Source: Ceratotherium simum simum (Eukaryota; Chordata; Mammalia; Perissodactyla; Rhinocerotidae). From it: 64,000 nucleotides of DNA. The stretch is from assembly GCF_000283155.1 (NCBI RefSeq), contig NW_004454160.1:10699895-10763894 (forward strand), given 5' to 3'. Below are positions 32,875-44,095 of this stretch, piece after piece. Both the position numbers and the translations under genes were made by a program. Every line of letters begins with the position of its first letter. Position 1 is the first letter of the stretch. The notes beneath the pieces are model-generated. The model saw nothing but the letters and a program-made list of their open reading frames with translations, searched no databases and was not told where the DNA came from.

Positions 32875-33350
32875 CGACTGGCGCCTCCTAACTGCTCTCC
32901 CCACACCACTGTTGCAGCCAGAGCCGGCTTTTTCAAAAGCAAGCACAACCACATCCGACTCCTATTAGAGCCTTTCAATGGCTGCCCATCGCCCTGGCAC
33001 AAAGGCCTTGCTCTGTCGTCTGGCATTCAGGGCCTCTGAGGTCAGGTGGGCAGGATGAGATCTCTCTTACAGGCCTTCCCTCTGGTTTTCCCTCTGCTCC
33101 ATCTACCCAGAATACTCACAACTTGCTGAAGAGGCTCTGCTTTGTCGCCTGCCTCCGTCCACACTCTTCCCACCCCTGGCAATGCCTTTCCCTTCTTTTC
33201 CCATGTGGTTCTTACGTCCTTGAAGGATATGCCCTCTCCGCCCTTCCTGACCTCCCAGCAAGGTCTGACATTTCCTACCACCCCCCAAAGGGCAGGAACC
33301 GCTCTTAGGCAGGCAGGAACCACGTCCTCGGACTGTCTTGGGAGCTCCGT
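32875..33350 (+). repeat. L2 LINE 3' region
   Basis: Sense L2: 'ctcctaactgctctccccac', 'ttgcagccagagccggcttt', 'agcctttcaatggctgccca', 'tggttttccctctgctccat', 'ggcaatgcctttcccttctt', 'gaccttcc'-like stretch and 'ggcaggaaccacgtcctc'. The terminal repeat is lost. Confidence 0.78.
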
Positions 33351-33830
33351 GGGCCATGTGTATAGCCTGAAGGATCCCAGCAGCCTACCACAGCCCACCA
33401 CTGGGTGTGAGGTAGCAGAGACAAAGCTAAGGGAAGTCATGAGGCCTGAAGGTTGAGTGGCCATGTGACCTAGATGCCCTAAGGATTTCAACCCCTCCAA
33501 GAAAAGAGCAAGAAGTGTCTGGGGACCACCCTCATTAGCAGTACCCCTAACCAACGCCTCCCTCTTCACCCATCCCCACCCTGGCTGGGGTCACTAAGCA
33601 GGAAACTACCTGGAGGCTCCCAGCTTGAGGAGAGACCTCCTCTGTGCCCACTCCCAAGATTTTCCCAAACCCCTCCCCCACTCCTCCTTCTACCCCTCTT
33701 CTAAGTATGAAAAAGAGGCCCAGCTGAACCCAAAGGGAGAGTTCCCTGGCTCCCCATGGTCTGAGGTTTATGGCTCCCAGAGGGGCCCTGGGGATTGAGG
33801 GTGGGAAAAGCAGACCACCCAAAGATGTCT
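33351..33830. other. Unassigned sequence
   Basis: GC-rich, C-runs on the plus strand. No element recognised. Confidence 0.4.
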
Positions 33831-33855
33831 GGTGGGGTGGGGGGTGGGGGTGGGA
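33831..33855 (+). other. G-rich run with quadruplex potential
   Basis: The run has at least four G tracts of 3-6 bases separated by single T residues, which fits the G-quadruplex pattern. It lies directly upstream of a MIR and no gene is visible nearby. Confidence 0.6.
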
Positions 33856-33857
33856 GC

Positions 33858-34030
33858 AGTTATGCTGAAAACAGGGACTCTGTAGTCAGACTCACCTGAT
33901 TTAACTCCTGGCGCTGGCCCTGGATGAGACTCTCCTCATCTGTGAAACGGGCTAACGATGGCGCCTGTAAAGTGCTCAGCACAGAGCCTGGTCAAGAGAA
34001 GTGCTCAGTGAGTGGCAGCCGCTCTGATTA
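33858..34030 (+). repeat. MIR SINE
   Basis: 'gctgaaaacagggactctgt', 'agtcagactcacctgattta', 'tctcctcatctgtgaaacgg', 'gtaaagtgctcagcacagag' and 'aagagaagtgctcagtgagt' follow the MIR order, with a shortened middle. Confidence 0.7.
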
Positions 34031-35529
34031 CACGGAGACAGTGGCCCCTGCCCGGGAGACTATAAGCAGGTCGCTCCCTGTCTTCAGGCTGCCGCTCTCC
34101 AACAACAAGCATGGACCCGCACACCTCATACCTCTGCCATGCCCTGTGGCAGAATCAGTGGTTCTTGGGTTGGAGGAGTCCCGATGGCCACAATCGGCCT
34201 CTGTGCCCAGGCCACCAGGCCCAGAAAGCACATGCCTGCCCCCAACACCCGGGGCAGCCACAAAGAAGAGGAAAGACAGTCAGGGGCCACGTCCCGCTGG
34301 CTCATCCCCTTAGACATTCTCCCCACTGCCCAGGCATCCCAGGCTCCTGGCCCTTGACTTTCACCTTCTGTCCTGCCCTGTCCTCCCTCCCTTTAGTGTC
34401 CCCTAAAACTAGTCCTTGTTCCCCGCTGAGCATGTTTGCCTGCCATCCTTCCTTCTGGCTGGTGAGGTTGATGCCCGTGGGGTGGTGTGGGGCTGCCAAG
34501 GCCATGACGGCTCAACGTCTCTTGATCTTACTCAAAAAAGCTGAAGTGTTCCATGATCATTTGGGTTCCTCAAAGCCATTGTCTAGTGCTGGGGGAGGGG
34601 GATCTTCTCTTGTACCCCCACCCCATCCCCACTGCCCACAGCCCTCCCAGCCGGGGAGTCCGGATGGGGAAGTGACGAACACAGGGTGCAACATTTAGCA
34701 CAGTTACATCTGAGGCTCAGCTCTTCTCTTACTTAGCTGGGTGGCCTCTCAGTGAACCCAGGGTAGCGCCCTCCAGGATGGATGCACAGCCAGGAGGCAT
34801 GTGAAAGGGAGGCGTACCCATCTCCCTGTGGGGCGGCTATTAGGAGGCCTGAGGGGCAGAAGCGGAGTGTGCACTTTCTGTGCTCAGAACCAGGTGAAAC
34901 CGAGCTGCCGACTCTGCCTAAAGGAGAGTCAGGCTGCAGTGGACGTAGCCCCCAGACGGAGGTCACAGGGTGAGGACAACACTGGGAGCTCTTGTCCCAA
35001 AAGGCAGACCCAAGAAGATACAATCTTTTAATTACATGCTCAGGCTTCCTGGGCTGCTGGCCAGGGTACACCCAGCCCTCGGCCTTCTTGACAGGCCCAG
35101 CAGGGACTCTGCCTCCCTCTGTCCTGAACCCCTCTGGGGAGAGGGGTCCAGGGACCGCAGGACAAAGGAAAGGAGGCAGCAGGCCCAGCTGGGGCTGGAC
35201 TTGGAGCTCTTGTCTCTGGAGAAGTGGATGGGGGTGAGAGGAGAGCGATGGGGTCCAGATCAATTCAGGACTCCCCTCATAACATACCTACATGGGGTCT
35301 GCCAAGACCTAGGTGGGACTAGGGATGGGAGCAGCATCAATCCTGCCCCCTGGGGCCTTCCAAACCCTCTGGTCCAGATTCTCTGAAGGCCACCTCATTG
35401 GCCTGCTATAGCCAGGCACGAAGTGTTTGAAGCAGCTCTGCATAAGACAAAGGAGAGGAGTGGGCTCTGTGGGTGAACTAGAGCAGGGAGCCCATCCTTT
35501 CCCGCTCAAGGTACTCAAAATGTGTGGGG
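34031..35529. other. Unassigned GC-rich sequence
   Basis: About 1.5 kb with no confident repeat. Frames of up to 195 codons (34111-34698, +) and 176 codons (34733-35263, -) occur, but overlapping frames are also open and no domain is recognised. Confidence 0.4.
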
Positions 35530-35763
35530 TTTTTTTTTTTTTTTTTTTGGTAAGGAAGATTAGCCCTGAGCTAACATCCGTTGCCAATCCTCCTCTTTTT
35601 GCTGAGGAACATTGGCCCTGAGCTAACATCGGTGCCCATCTTCCTCCACTTTAGATGGGACGCCAGCCACAGCATGGCTTGACAAGTGGTGCATGAAGCT
35701 TCGAACCCCGGACTGCCAAGGCAGAGCGTGTGAGCTTAACCACTATGCCACCAGGCCGGCCCC
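35530..35763 (-). repeat. ERE2/3-type SINE
   Basis: Starts with an 18-T run (reversed A tail), then 'aaggaagattagccctgagc', 'taacatccgttgccaatcct', a second 'ccctgagctaacatcggtgc' block and the reversed tRNA-like head ending 'accactatgccaccaggccg'. A possible short duplication ('aaaatgt' before, 'agaatgt' after) is too weak to fix the edges. Confidence 0.9.
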
Positions 35764-36009
35764 CAGAATGTTTTTTTAATGTGCCATTTTTGCTGGACAA
35801 AAAAAATGTGTCAGGCCTGTCCAGGCCAGAGCTGCCAGTCTGTGACACCCTCAGCTGATTTCCCTTTATCTCCGAAGGATCCCAGCACCGATGCCACCAG
35901 CCCTGTCCGAGTCCAGGCAAGCAGGAGCCGTCTCAGGTGGGTCCCACAGGGGTGGGGGCCACACTTCCAAGGAGGAGCTTTCCTGTGCAGTGGCTCCTAA
36001 GTCAGGCAA
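35764..36009. other. Unassigned sequence
   Basis: No element recognised. Confidence 0.4.
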
Positions 36010-36300
36010 CAATTCTGAGACGAGTATTTTTTAATCCCTGTTTTGCTAGTGAGAGAACAGAAGCCAAGTGAGAGTTGACGAGAGGACAGGATTGGGACCC
36101 TGGGGGCTGGATTTCGGATTTCGCTGCTCTCGGCTTGCTGCCTCTCTCAAGGGAAACTCAGCCAACCAGCTCGGATTCGTAGAGCAGTTGTGTGTTTACA
36201 AAGGGCTTTCAGGTATCAAAGCGCACCTAATCCATGGTTTATAGATGGGGAAGTCTGGGATACGGAGAGAGCAATACCTCACCTCAAACCTGAGAGAGGG
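36010..36300 (-). repeat. Degenerate MIR fragments
   Basis: Two weak antisense MIR-like patches: 'atccctgttttgctagtgag' with 'agaacagaagccaagtgaga' at 36010-36110, and 'tttacaaagggctttcaggt' with 'tttatagatggggaagtctg' at 36190-36290. Confidence 0.38.
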
Positions 36301-36944
36301 AGGACTAGTGGCAGGGTGTCCTCACTCCAAGTTCTAGGCTCTGTTCATCTCCACCAGCCAGGCCAGCCCTGCTCAGAGGCAGCCGGCATGGGTGCTGATC
36401 TCTTCACCCCAGGGCCCCAGGGAAGTCTCTTCCTCCCCTCCCCTGCTCCCTCCCCCCAGGAGAAGAAGAAGAAGGAGGCTGCTTGGCTCACCTCCTAGTC
36501 TCTGTGCCCAGAGCCATCCTCAAGACATCTGGTCTATTCATCCACCCAACTGTCCGGGAAAGGTGAGCAGGATGGAACCAGGTTTGCCCCGCCCCCAAGC
36601 CTGAGGGCTTCACCGTGGTTTCTCTTGGGCACCCATCTGAGGTACGTGCCCAGGAGCTGAAGGATCATTTCCCGCCCTGCTCACAGTCCCAGCCTTGGTA
36701 AACACCCCAGCAGGAAGAGAAGATGGACAGCACCAAGGTAGAGCATGCTGGGGGAAGGCCTCTCCAGGTCACTGCGGCCCTGACCCTGAGAGAGCTGGAT
36801 GGCTCCCCTGCCAGAGAGGCCCAAGTCTCAGCCTAGGTCCCTGTCCGAGACAGCTCACTTTGCACAGAGAAAAGGCCTTGGCCACTGGCCAGCTGGCTGT
36901 AGCCTCCCTGACCACACTCCAGCCAGCCAACATACTTAGGAGGT
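36301..36944. other. Unassigned sequence with a short AGA run
   Basis: An (AAG)n-like patch lies at 36460-36476 (gagaagaagaagaagga). No other element is recognised. Confidence 0.4.
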
Positions 36945-37235
36945 GAGAGTACATACCCTGGAGCCCTTCAGTTGGGGTTCAAACCCCAGCTCAGCCATCT
37001 GTTAGCAGTGTGGCTTTGGGCAAATTTTTAACCTCTCTGTGCCTCAGTTTTCTCATCTGTAAAATGAGGACAGTAATATAGTACCTACCACACAGGATAG
37101 TCATGAGAAGTATATGAGTTAATACGTGTAAGGTGCTTAGGACAGTGCCCGACACATTAAGTAAGGGGTAAGAGCTACATAAGTAGTTGGTTTATTACTA
37201 CCATTACTATTATTATTATTTTCTGACCCAAGAAA
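36945..37235 (+). repeat. MIR SINE with TAT-rich tail
   Basis: A near-complete MIR: 'gggttcaaaccccagctcag', 'cagtgtggctttgggcaaat', 'cctcagttttctcatctgta', 'gaggacagtaatatagtacc' and 'ggtgcttaggacagtgcccg'. The tail carries a short (TAT)n run ending near 37218. Confidence 0.92.
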
Positions 37236-37887
37236 GACTATGGGTATCAGAGCAGGCAAAACCTAACTAACGCCCTTGGGGAGGTTCTGCGGGAGGAGAG
37301 GAGGAGGCCTGTTACGTCACCCTCCACAGGCAGGTGGCTCACCCAGGGGGTTACATCAGGTGGAAATTACCATTAATAGTAGTTCCCTCTGGGGCCAGTC
37401 ACAGACCTTCAGAGCACGAGGGGGTGAGAAATTTTACTATTGTGGAAGTCAGAAATGTAACTACTTGGCAGAATTCCATTTTTAGAAACAGGGAAGTTAT
37501 TTTGGGTGGAGGGTTGGTGTTTGTGATTTTTTTAACAGCCTCTGCGCTCTAAAAATACATGTGCTTCCCAGCTCTGAGGGGAAACCAGGGCACAGTGGGG
37601 AACCCAGCATGTTCTGCTGTGGTTGCGAGGCAACCTCTCTGGCCTCCCACCCCAGCTGGGGCCTAGCGGAGAGCCAAGGGTGGGCTCCGCGACCCCTCAC
37701 AGCCACCCTATCACAAGTGCCAGCGCTCACTAGACATCTCTGTGGCCTGGACTTCCTCTCCAGGAAGTCTAGAGAAAGCAACCTCATTTTTTTCCATCCT
37801 GAGCAGTGTGTAATTAGGAAGTCAAATCAGCAGGGAAGAGCATTTCCTGCGGCTCCGGGCACACTTTGCTTTCTAAGGCTATCTTAG
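37236..37887. other. Unassigned sequence with two MEF2-like motifs
   Basis: Unique-looking DNA. ctaaaaatac at 37549-37558 (+) and the reverse of ccatttttag at 37476-37485 both approach the MEF2 consensus YTAWWWWTAR with one mismatch each. No repeat is recognised, so this is one of the few non-repetitive AT-rich patches here. Confidence 0.35.
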
Positions 37888-38365
37888 TTTCCTATGGCTG
37901 CTGTAACAAATTATCATGAACTTGGTGGCTTAACAGAAATTTATTCTGTCATAGTACTGGAGGCCAGAGTCCAAAATCAGTATCACTGGGCCCCAATCAA
38001 GGTGTCAGTAGAGCTCTGTTCCCTCCAGAGGTTTTAAGGGAGAATCTGTTCCTTGCTCCTTGCAGCTTCTGGTGGCTGCCGGCATCCCTTGGCTTGTGGC
38101 CGCATCGCTGTAGTCTCTGCCTCTGTGGTCACAATGCCTTCTCCTCTTCTATCTGTGTCAAGTCTCCCTCTGCCTCTCTCTTGTAAGGACACTAGTGATT
38201 GCATTTAGGACCTACCTGGATAATTAAAAGCATCTCCCCATCTCAAGATTCTTAGCTTAATCTTACATCTGCTAAGACCTTTTCTCCATATAAGGTGACA
38301 TTTATAGATGCCAAGGGATTAGGATCTGATATCTTTGGGGATCATTATTTAGTCTGCTATTTAGC
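37888..38365 (-). repeat. MLT1-type (ERVL-MaLR) solo LTR
   Basis: The plus strand carries 'ttagtttcctatggctgctg', 'taacaaattatcatgaactt', 'ggtggcttaacagaaattta', 'tcccttggcttgtggccgca', 'ccatataaggtgacatttat' and ends near 'gatcattatttagtctgcta'. It is the same LTR group as 7.5 and 14.3 kb, in the orientation of the 7.5-kb copy. Confidence 0.8.
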
Positions 38366-38689
38366 CAAACCAATGTCTCCTTCCAACAAAACTGGACAGC
38401 AGGTCACCACTAGCCTCCTGGCATGCTGGCCCATCATTCTCTACCTGGCACCACACACCAGGGTAAGGACAACTGTGGTGGTTGTCCACACAGCGCTGAC
38501 CCTGAGGCCCTGGCCGTCCTGAAGGTGTCTTGTAAGGACCTGCAAACAGGCCAGGCGTGGAGTTTCTGGGAGGAGCGGGCATGTTGGACTGCACACTCAG
38601 GCCATGACAGCTCCGTTGAGGCCTCCAGTCACCACCACAAAAGGAAATAGGGAGCTATAGACCAGAGGCCAGGGCCATACAAATTTAAT
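38366..38689. other. Unassigned sequence
   Basis: No element recognised. Confidence 0.4.
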
Positions 38690-39092
38690 AAAGAAATGGA
38701 AAAAATAGAAAATACTAATCCTTCAGAATCCTAGCCTCCAGAGGTAATAAAAATTTGTTGCATAAAGCAATCTTCCTTCTAGACCTTTTTCTATTCAGAT
38801 AAAACCATATACTGATAATTTTAAAAAATAAAAGTGGGATTATACTATACAATCTGTTCTTCAATCTGGTTTTTTCAGTAAATGATATATTTTGGGTGCC
38901 TTTCATGGCAGTCCATGTAGCATTTCCTCCATTTTTCTAAAGGCTGCTGAGGATACCACTGCATGGATGGACCATGAGTAGTTACCCTATTGATGGGCAT
39001 TTGGGTTGTTTCTAATTTTTCAGCTGAAACAGATGTGGTGAGATAATTCAGTGAGATACTAAGATATGACTTGCTCACAGTGCTACAGGAGG

Positions 39093-39150
39093 CTCACAAT
39101 GATGGGGAGGCAATTTTCTCTCTCACAACGATGGGGAGGCAATTTTCTCT
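39093..39150. repeat. 29-bp tandem duplication
   Basis: Two adjacent 29-bp units (39093-39121, 39122-39150) beginning ctcacaa and ending gcaattttctct differ at one base (t/c). Confidence 0.95.
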
Positions 39151-39403
39151 CTCCTTCACACACCACCAACTCACCCCAAAGCAATCAAGCCTTGGGTGAA
39201 GGAAGTCAGGGCTTCCCTAGCTCCCAGGAAGAATTAATAGGCCTTTGTTTTCCAAAGCTGAGCCTCACGGAGACAAGGAACCAGATTGTTGGAGAAGGGG
39301 AGGGACTCTGTGTTTGTGGGGAGACTTCTACTGCAAACACACAAACATCACCTCTCAAACTGGCTCAGACAATAGAGAGAATGTATTGCTTCCTTCTTGC
39401 GTG

Positions 39404-39464
39404 AGAAAAGCCCAGGGGCTGGGTGGGATTCAGGTGGAGTTTGATCCAGACGTTCATGATATCA
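39404..39464 (+). repeat. 61-bp direct repeat, copy A
   Basis: Begins agaaaagcccaggggctggg and ends ttcatgatatca. Copy B lies 961 bp downstream in the same orientation with five differences by eye. Confidence 0.9.
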
Positions 39465-40364
39465 TCAGGCTCTGGTTCCATTTTTCTGTGATTCTCTTGG
39501 CTCAGTCCTGCTCTGTGGGTAAGCTTTGTCCACAAACTCATTTTCTTTCTTGTAGTGTAAAGAGCTAGAACATTTCAGGTCCCACATCTACCCATGATAC
39601 TATCCATAGGAAAAGAAAAATCTCTGTCCTAGGACTTCCAGCAAAACTCCTAAGATGCATCCTGACTGGACCAGTTTATGTCACATGCCCACCACTGAAC
39701 CAATCATTGTGGGGAGGAGACGGAATGTCTTGACAGACTTAGTCCAGGTCACTTGTCACACTCTAGGCTCAGAGGTGCAGACGGCTTTCCCAAAGTCAGA
39801 GGGATTTTCTGATAAAAATTAGGAAGTGGGGAAAGGGCAAGTAGGGAGGAGTGGAAAGTGAGGAGGGAACCAATAGGGGTTCATGAGAGTCTTTAAATGT
39901 GATGGGCTCGAAGTGGCCCTGCTTAGAGAAAAACAGGTGGGTTTTCTGGACTGTGTAAACCCCATACCCTGATGCCTATAGAATCCCAAGGGGGTAGAGC
40001 CCAAATACAAGTGTATGAGGAGTTCACACTGGCTCCCCAAAAATGCACCATGAGCATCCTGATGTGTGAGGATATACACTTATTGTAAGATAAATTCCTA
40101 GAAATGGAACTGCTGGGTCAAAGAGCTGGCATATTCAAACTGTCATAGATATTGCTCAATTGCCCTCCAAAAAGATTTTTACCAATTTCTCCTTCCAACA
40201 ATACAGCCTATGAAAAGGTCCATTACCCCACATCTTGTCAATACTAAATATTATCCATCTTTTTAATGATTGCCATCCTGATAGATTTAATTTGATTTTT
40301 TAAAACTATGAAGTAGGGTGAACATCTTTTCATACACTTATTAACTAATTATAATTCCTATGTC

Positions 40365-40425
40365 AGAAAAGCCCAGGGGCTGGGTGGGATTCAGGCGTGG
40401 TTTGAGCCAGAGGTTCATGATATCA
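40365..40425 (+). repeat. 61-bp direct repeat, copy B, inside L1
   Basis: The same 61 bp as copy A, but here it interrupts antisense L1 sequence ('ttaactaattataattccta' before, 'ggattacctgctcacagcct' after). Confidence 0.9.
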
Positions 40426-40855
40426 ACACGATATAGATTCTATGGATTACCTGCTCACAGCCTTTGTTCATTTTTTTATTGAGTTGTTTATCTTTTTGTT
40501 ATTAAATTGTGAAAGCTCTTTGTTGATTAAGGACACAAACCCTTTGTTTTATCTGTTGCAAATATTTTCGCCAGCTTGTCCTTTGTGTTTTGACTTTGTA
40601 TATAGAGCTTTTGTTGTCCAGAACTTTACAAATTTCATGTGGTTCAATGTATCAGGTGTTTCTGGTTTTCTGCCTAGAAAGGTTTTATCCACTCTAAAAT
40701 AACAAAAGCTGGTCACCCATGTTTTCTTTCATGACTTCCGTGGTTTCTTTTTATATTTAAATATTTTATCTGTCTGGAATTTGTTGTGTTATACATATGA
40801 GGCAGGGATGAATTTTCTCTTTTTTCAAATGGATAGCCCATTAGGACGTAAGAAC

Positions 40856-42417
40856 TTGGTGAGATTCCAGAATCTCCATAACTTTCCTGTGGTTCTGATT
40901 TTTGTTAACATCTTGTTTCCATGGAGTGATTAGAAGGGATTAGAAGGTAGCTGGTACTTATCTTCAAGCTCAGGAACAGCCAGGAAAGGGGGATGAAGTG
41001 AGATTGGGACACAGTTGTCAGACAATACTGGGCCAACGGGGAGAGCGCCCAGAGGAGGGGAAGCGGCTGGGCCCCTGCAGCGAAGAAGAAAGGAAGGCGG
41101 GAAGAGTCATGCTCCTCCTGAGAAGAGTTCGGGGAGCAAGGGAAAGACCCCTGCAGCGTCCACCGCCCACCAAACCCCACACCAAGGAGCCTTCTGTACT
41201 TCCGCCACCTGCTGTCCAGTCTTTCAGCCCCGAAGTCGGGGCTCATTAGTGTGTGTTCCTCTCACAAGTATTTACTGACCACCTACTCTGAGACCAAGAA
41301 AGGACCACCGTATCCGGTCTGGTGATAATGGAAGTTCATAAAAATAACCCCGAACGCTTGTGGGGAGTCTGCCGTGCCGCGGGAGGCAGGAAGTCATTTT
41401 AGAAAGATTTCCTTCACACGTGGCATTTAAAATTTTGTTCTTCGGAACTGGAAAAGTATTTCCCTGACTCTGTTGGAAAAATGAAAATAGCCCTATTGTT
41501 AACGGTCATGCCCATCCGTGCCTTCCCTGGGAGGGCCACCCTGGGGTGTTGCCTGCCTTGTTCGAGAGAGGTCAGAGGTCAGGAGCACCCTAAGGGAAGG
41601 GCACCACCATCGGCAGCCATCCTGGCCCCCAGAGCAGTGGCTGGAGGTCGAGGTCTCAAAAAGTAGCCGGCCCCAGCAGTTGCCACGATAGCATGTGTAC
41701 GTCTCTGTCCCTATGTGTCCACATCGCTCTGGAATCATCTTTTAGGTGACCTTCCCCATTGGAAGGCACAGGTCATGCAACTTGGTGTGGTAGGTGGACT
41801 GCAGGGCTGCCCGTGGGCCCAGCCTAGCTGAGGACCACACGGGCACAGAGCCCCCCAAAGGTAAGGGAGGCCCGAGTGCAGCCTGTGGGGGGAGCATGGC
41901 CCCTTACATCTGCTTCCTTGTACCCACGGTTGGCTGAGAACTGGCCATCACCACCCAGTCCCGTGTCTGTAACCCTCTGTCCCCAGGTGGGTGACCTCCA
42001 TGGGCAGCTCTTCTCAGTGAACGGCAGGCGCTCCTCCCCAGGAAGCTTCAGCAACTGCAGGCCCTGTTGGTCACCCACTTGCATTCCCACAGCCCTTTCC
42101 TGCTGACTCACTGCAGTCCCTGCCCAGCCATGGTGGCTGCCAGCAGCCCAGTGGAGGCCGAAGGGGAGGGAGGGAGGAGGCCAAGGAGACTGCATCAGGA
42201 CCCAGGAATGCTCTGCTGGGCGGGAAGCGGGCAACTAACTTCCCAGTCTCTGCTGCTCTGAAGGGACAACCAGGAAGTGAATTGTCTGGAGGCCCATATG
42301 GATTCCTCTGCCCCTGACTAAGTCACAGCCAGGCCCTCACCAACTCCCCATTTCAGAGGACAAGGTTCCCCAGCCCCCACCTCCGCAACTTGTATTAAAG
42401 CACCATTCACGGCCGGC
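40856..42417. other. Unassigned sequence
   Basis: Over 1.5 kb without a confident repeat. CpG content rises at 41020-41160 (for instance gggagagcgcc and gaaggcgggaag) but not enough to call a CpG island by eye. Frames of 113 and 136 codons (-) have no recognised domain. Confidence 0.4.
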
Positions 42418-42785
42418 CGTGTTCTTGCATGTTCCATGTGATTGCCTGTGACTGTGTGTTCTCGTGTGCCAATGAGTGTGGTTGAATCTGACTGTGGTTG
42501 TGTAGACTGTGTGGTTGTGTGGTATGAGTCTGTGTGTTACCGTGTGCAATTCGGAATTCCTGAGTACAACTGTGTCCAGTCGTGTGTGATTGTGCGCCAA
42601 TGAATGGTTGAGTGTGAACGTCTGTGGTTAAGTGTCATGTGCGCAATGTGTGTGATTGTCTGTCATGGCCTGTGAAGGCATGATTGCCTGTGTCATGTGT
42701 GATTCCACGTGGCTGCGTGCTGCTGAGGGTCACAGTGTGTGATGGAGCGTGTCTGTGGGTGATTGTGTGTGACTGGGTGGGCTTC
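42418..42785. repeat. Degenerate TG-rich satellite
   Basis: About 370 bp dominated by TGTG words separated by short variable spacers (for example tgtgattgcctgtgactgtg, tggttgtgtagactgtgtgg). No fixed period is evident by eye. It ends near 'gtgtgtgactgggtgggctt'. Confidence 0.75.
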
Positions 42786-43904
42786 GTATGATTCTTCAGG
42801 ACCACGTGTGTGTTCCTGGCACAGGCCCAAGAAGGTCAGGGGTCTGCAGCCCACATGCCGTGGTAGGTGAGGGATGGGTGTGTGCATCTCTGTTGCGTCC
42901 TTTCTCCTTTTCTAAGTCTACGCCTGAGGAGCCTGTAATAGCTCCCACTTAGGAAGGAAGTGGAGCTTGGCTGCAGGATGCTCACCCCCCGGGTCACTGA
43001 CTGGTTTTAGAGTGTTTTCTTGGAAGTCAGGCTGCCCTTCGGAGTAATGCAAGCCCATCCAAGCCCTCACAGCAGCCAGCGCCCAGTGCCAAGAGTGTCT
43101 CAGCACGGCCCTGGCTCAGGCCCAGGCTGCCTCCCACCCCTGCAGGGACACAGTCAGCTTCTCTCAGCCCTGGCCATCGGCTCCCACCCTCCCCATTCCT
43201 AATCCAGCGCAAAAGGAACGCAGGCACCCAGCTCCCCTTCTTTCCCACCCCGATGACAAGCACATGCCTTTTAAGGGTCTTAACACCAACTCCTTCAGGG
43301 AAAGCAGAGAGTCACAAAAGCATCCCAACACGAGGGACTTACAAATGTGTCAGACTCTCACAAGCTCTTACAGTCCTGGGCCCTGGACCACTGCCTCCAT
43401 TTTTCTACCTGAGGAGGGTGGGCGAGCTTCCTGTCCCACCTGCATTAAAGGGGCCCACCAACGCAAGACGCTCACTCACCCCCACCACCCTCCCACAGCT
43501 GAGGCGGGCCCTCTGCCTCTCTGAAGAGACTCCAGCTCTCAGGGCCATAGCTTTGCCCAGAAATTACAGAAATGATCCCTCTGATTTGTCTTCTGCAGAT
43601 CTGAGTTAGGCAACAGCTGCCCAGATGTGGGGGTCTCACACTGCTTCTTGGGAAAGAGTCTCTATGTTCAGAGACTGGATCATCTGCCATGGCTTCTACA
43701 GGACCAGGCTGAGGATGGTGACGTGGTACAGAGTCAGCAGGAGGCTGGAGCACTCCGAGGGGAGAAAGTTCCAGAAGCAGGGGTAGAAGGAAAGAAGAAT
43801 CAAGAGTGGGGAGCCAGAGCACCCTGAATAGAGAACTGGGCCAGGGCCAAGGCAAGTGTCCCCTTCCAACACCTGTAGGCCCACAGACCTGGGTGGGAAG
43901 GGGC
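42786..43904. other. Unassigned GC-rich sequence
   Basis: No confident repeat. A 213-codon minus-strand frame (43472-44113) overlaps several plus-strand frames and runs into a MIR, so it is not called. Confidence 0.4.
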
Positions 43905-44095
43905 GTTGTAGACAGAAGACCCTGGACCGGCAGCTCAGGGTACCTAGGTTCTGTCCTAACTCTGCCACCGAGCAGCTGTGTGACCAGGAGAAGCTGCTTT
44001 CCCTCTCTGGGCTTCAGTTTATCCACCTTGAAGGCTGAAACAATAGAGGAAATGAAATATGTCACGTGCGGAGCCCAGAGGCATGAGTAGGTGCT
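43905..44095 (+). repeat. MIR SINE
   Basis: 'ggttctgtcctaactctgcc', 'gagcagctgtgtgaccagga', 'ctctctgggcttcagtttat' and 'gcatgagtaggtgctgacag' follow MIR order. Confidence 0.8.

Larger units (their letters stand above)
39032..40065. repeat. Segment interrupting the L1; includes an unassigned ancient repeat
   Basis: From about 39340 the sequence carries 'actggctcagacaatagaga', 'gaatgtattgcttccttctt', 'ccaggggctgggtgggattc' and 'ctgaaccaatcattgtgggg', phrases of a widespread mammalian repeat related to the one at 3.9 kb. The first 300 bp contain a tandem duplication. No clear target duplication brackets the segment. Confidence 0.5.
38690..40855 (-). repeat. L1 LINE 3' region, split
   Basis: The 3' piece lies at 38690-39030 ('tggcagtccatgtagcattt', 'gatgggcatttgggttgttt'). 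The upstream piece lies at 40066-40855 ('ataaattcctagaaatggaa', 'ctgctgggtcaaagagctgg', 'tttgttgattaaggacacaa', 'ttttgttgtccagaacttta', 'tttatctgtctggaatttgt'). The order fits an old antisense L1. A roughly 1.04-kb foreign segment separates them. Confidence 0.75.

Noticed and set aside
36440..36480. A coding Lys-rich tract
   Set aside because: A short (AAG)n patch in otherwise unsupported DNA.
42418..42785. A CRISPR-like or coding repeat array
   Set aside because: Spacing is irregular, words are simple TG-rich sequence and the genome is mammalian.
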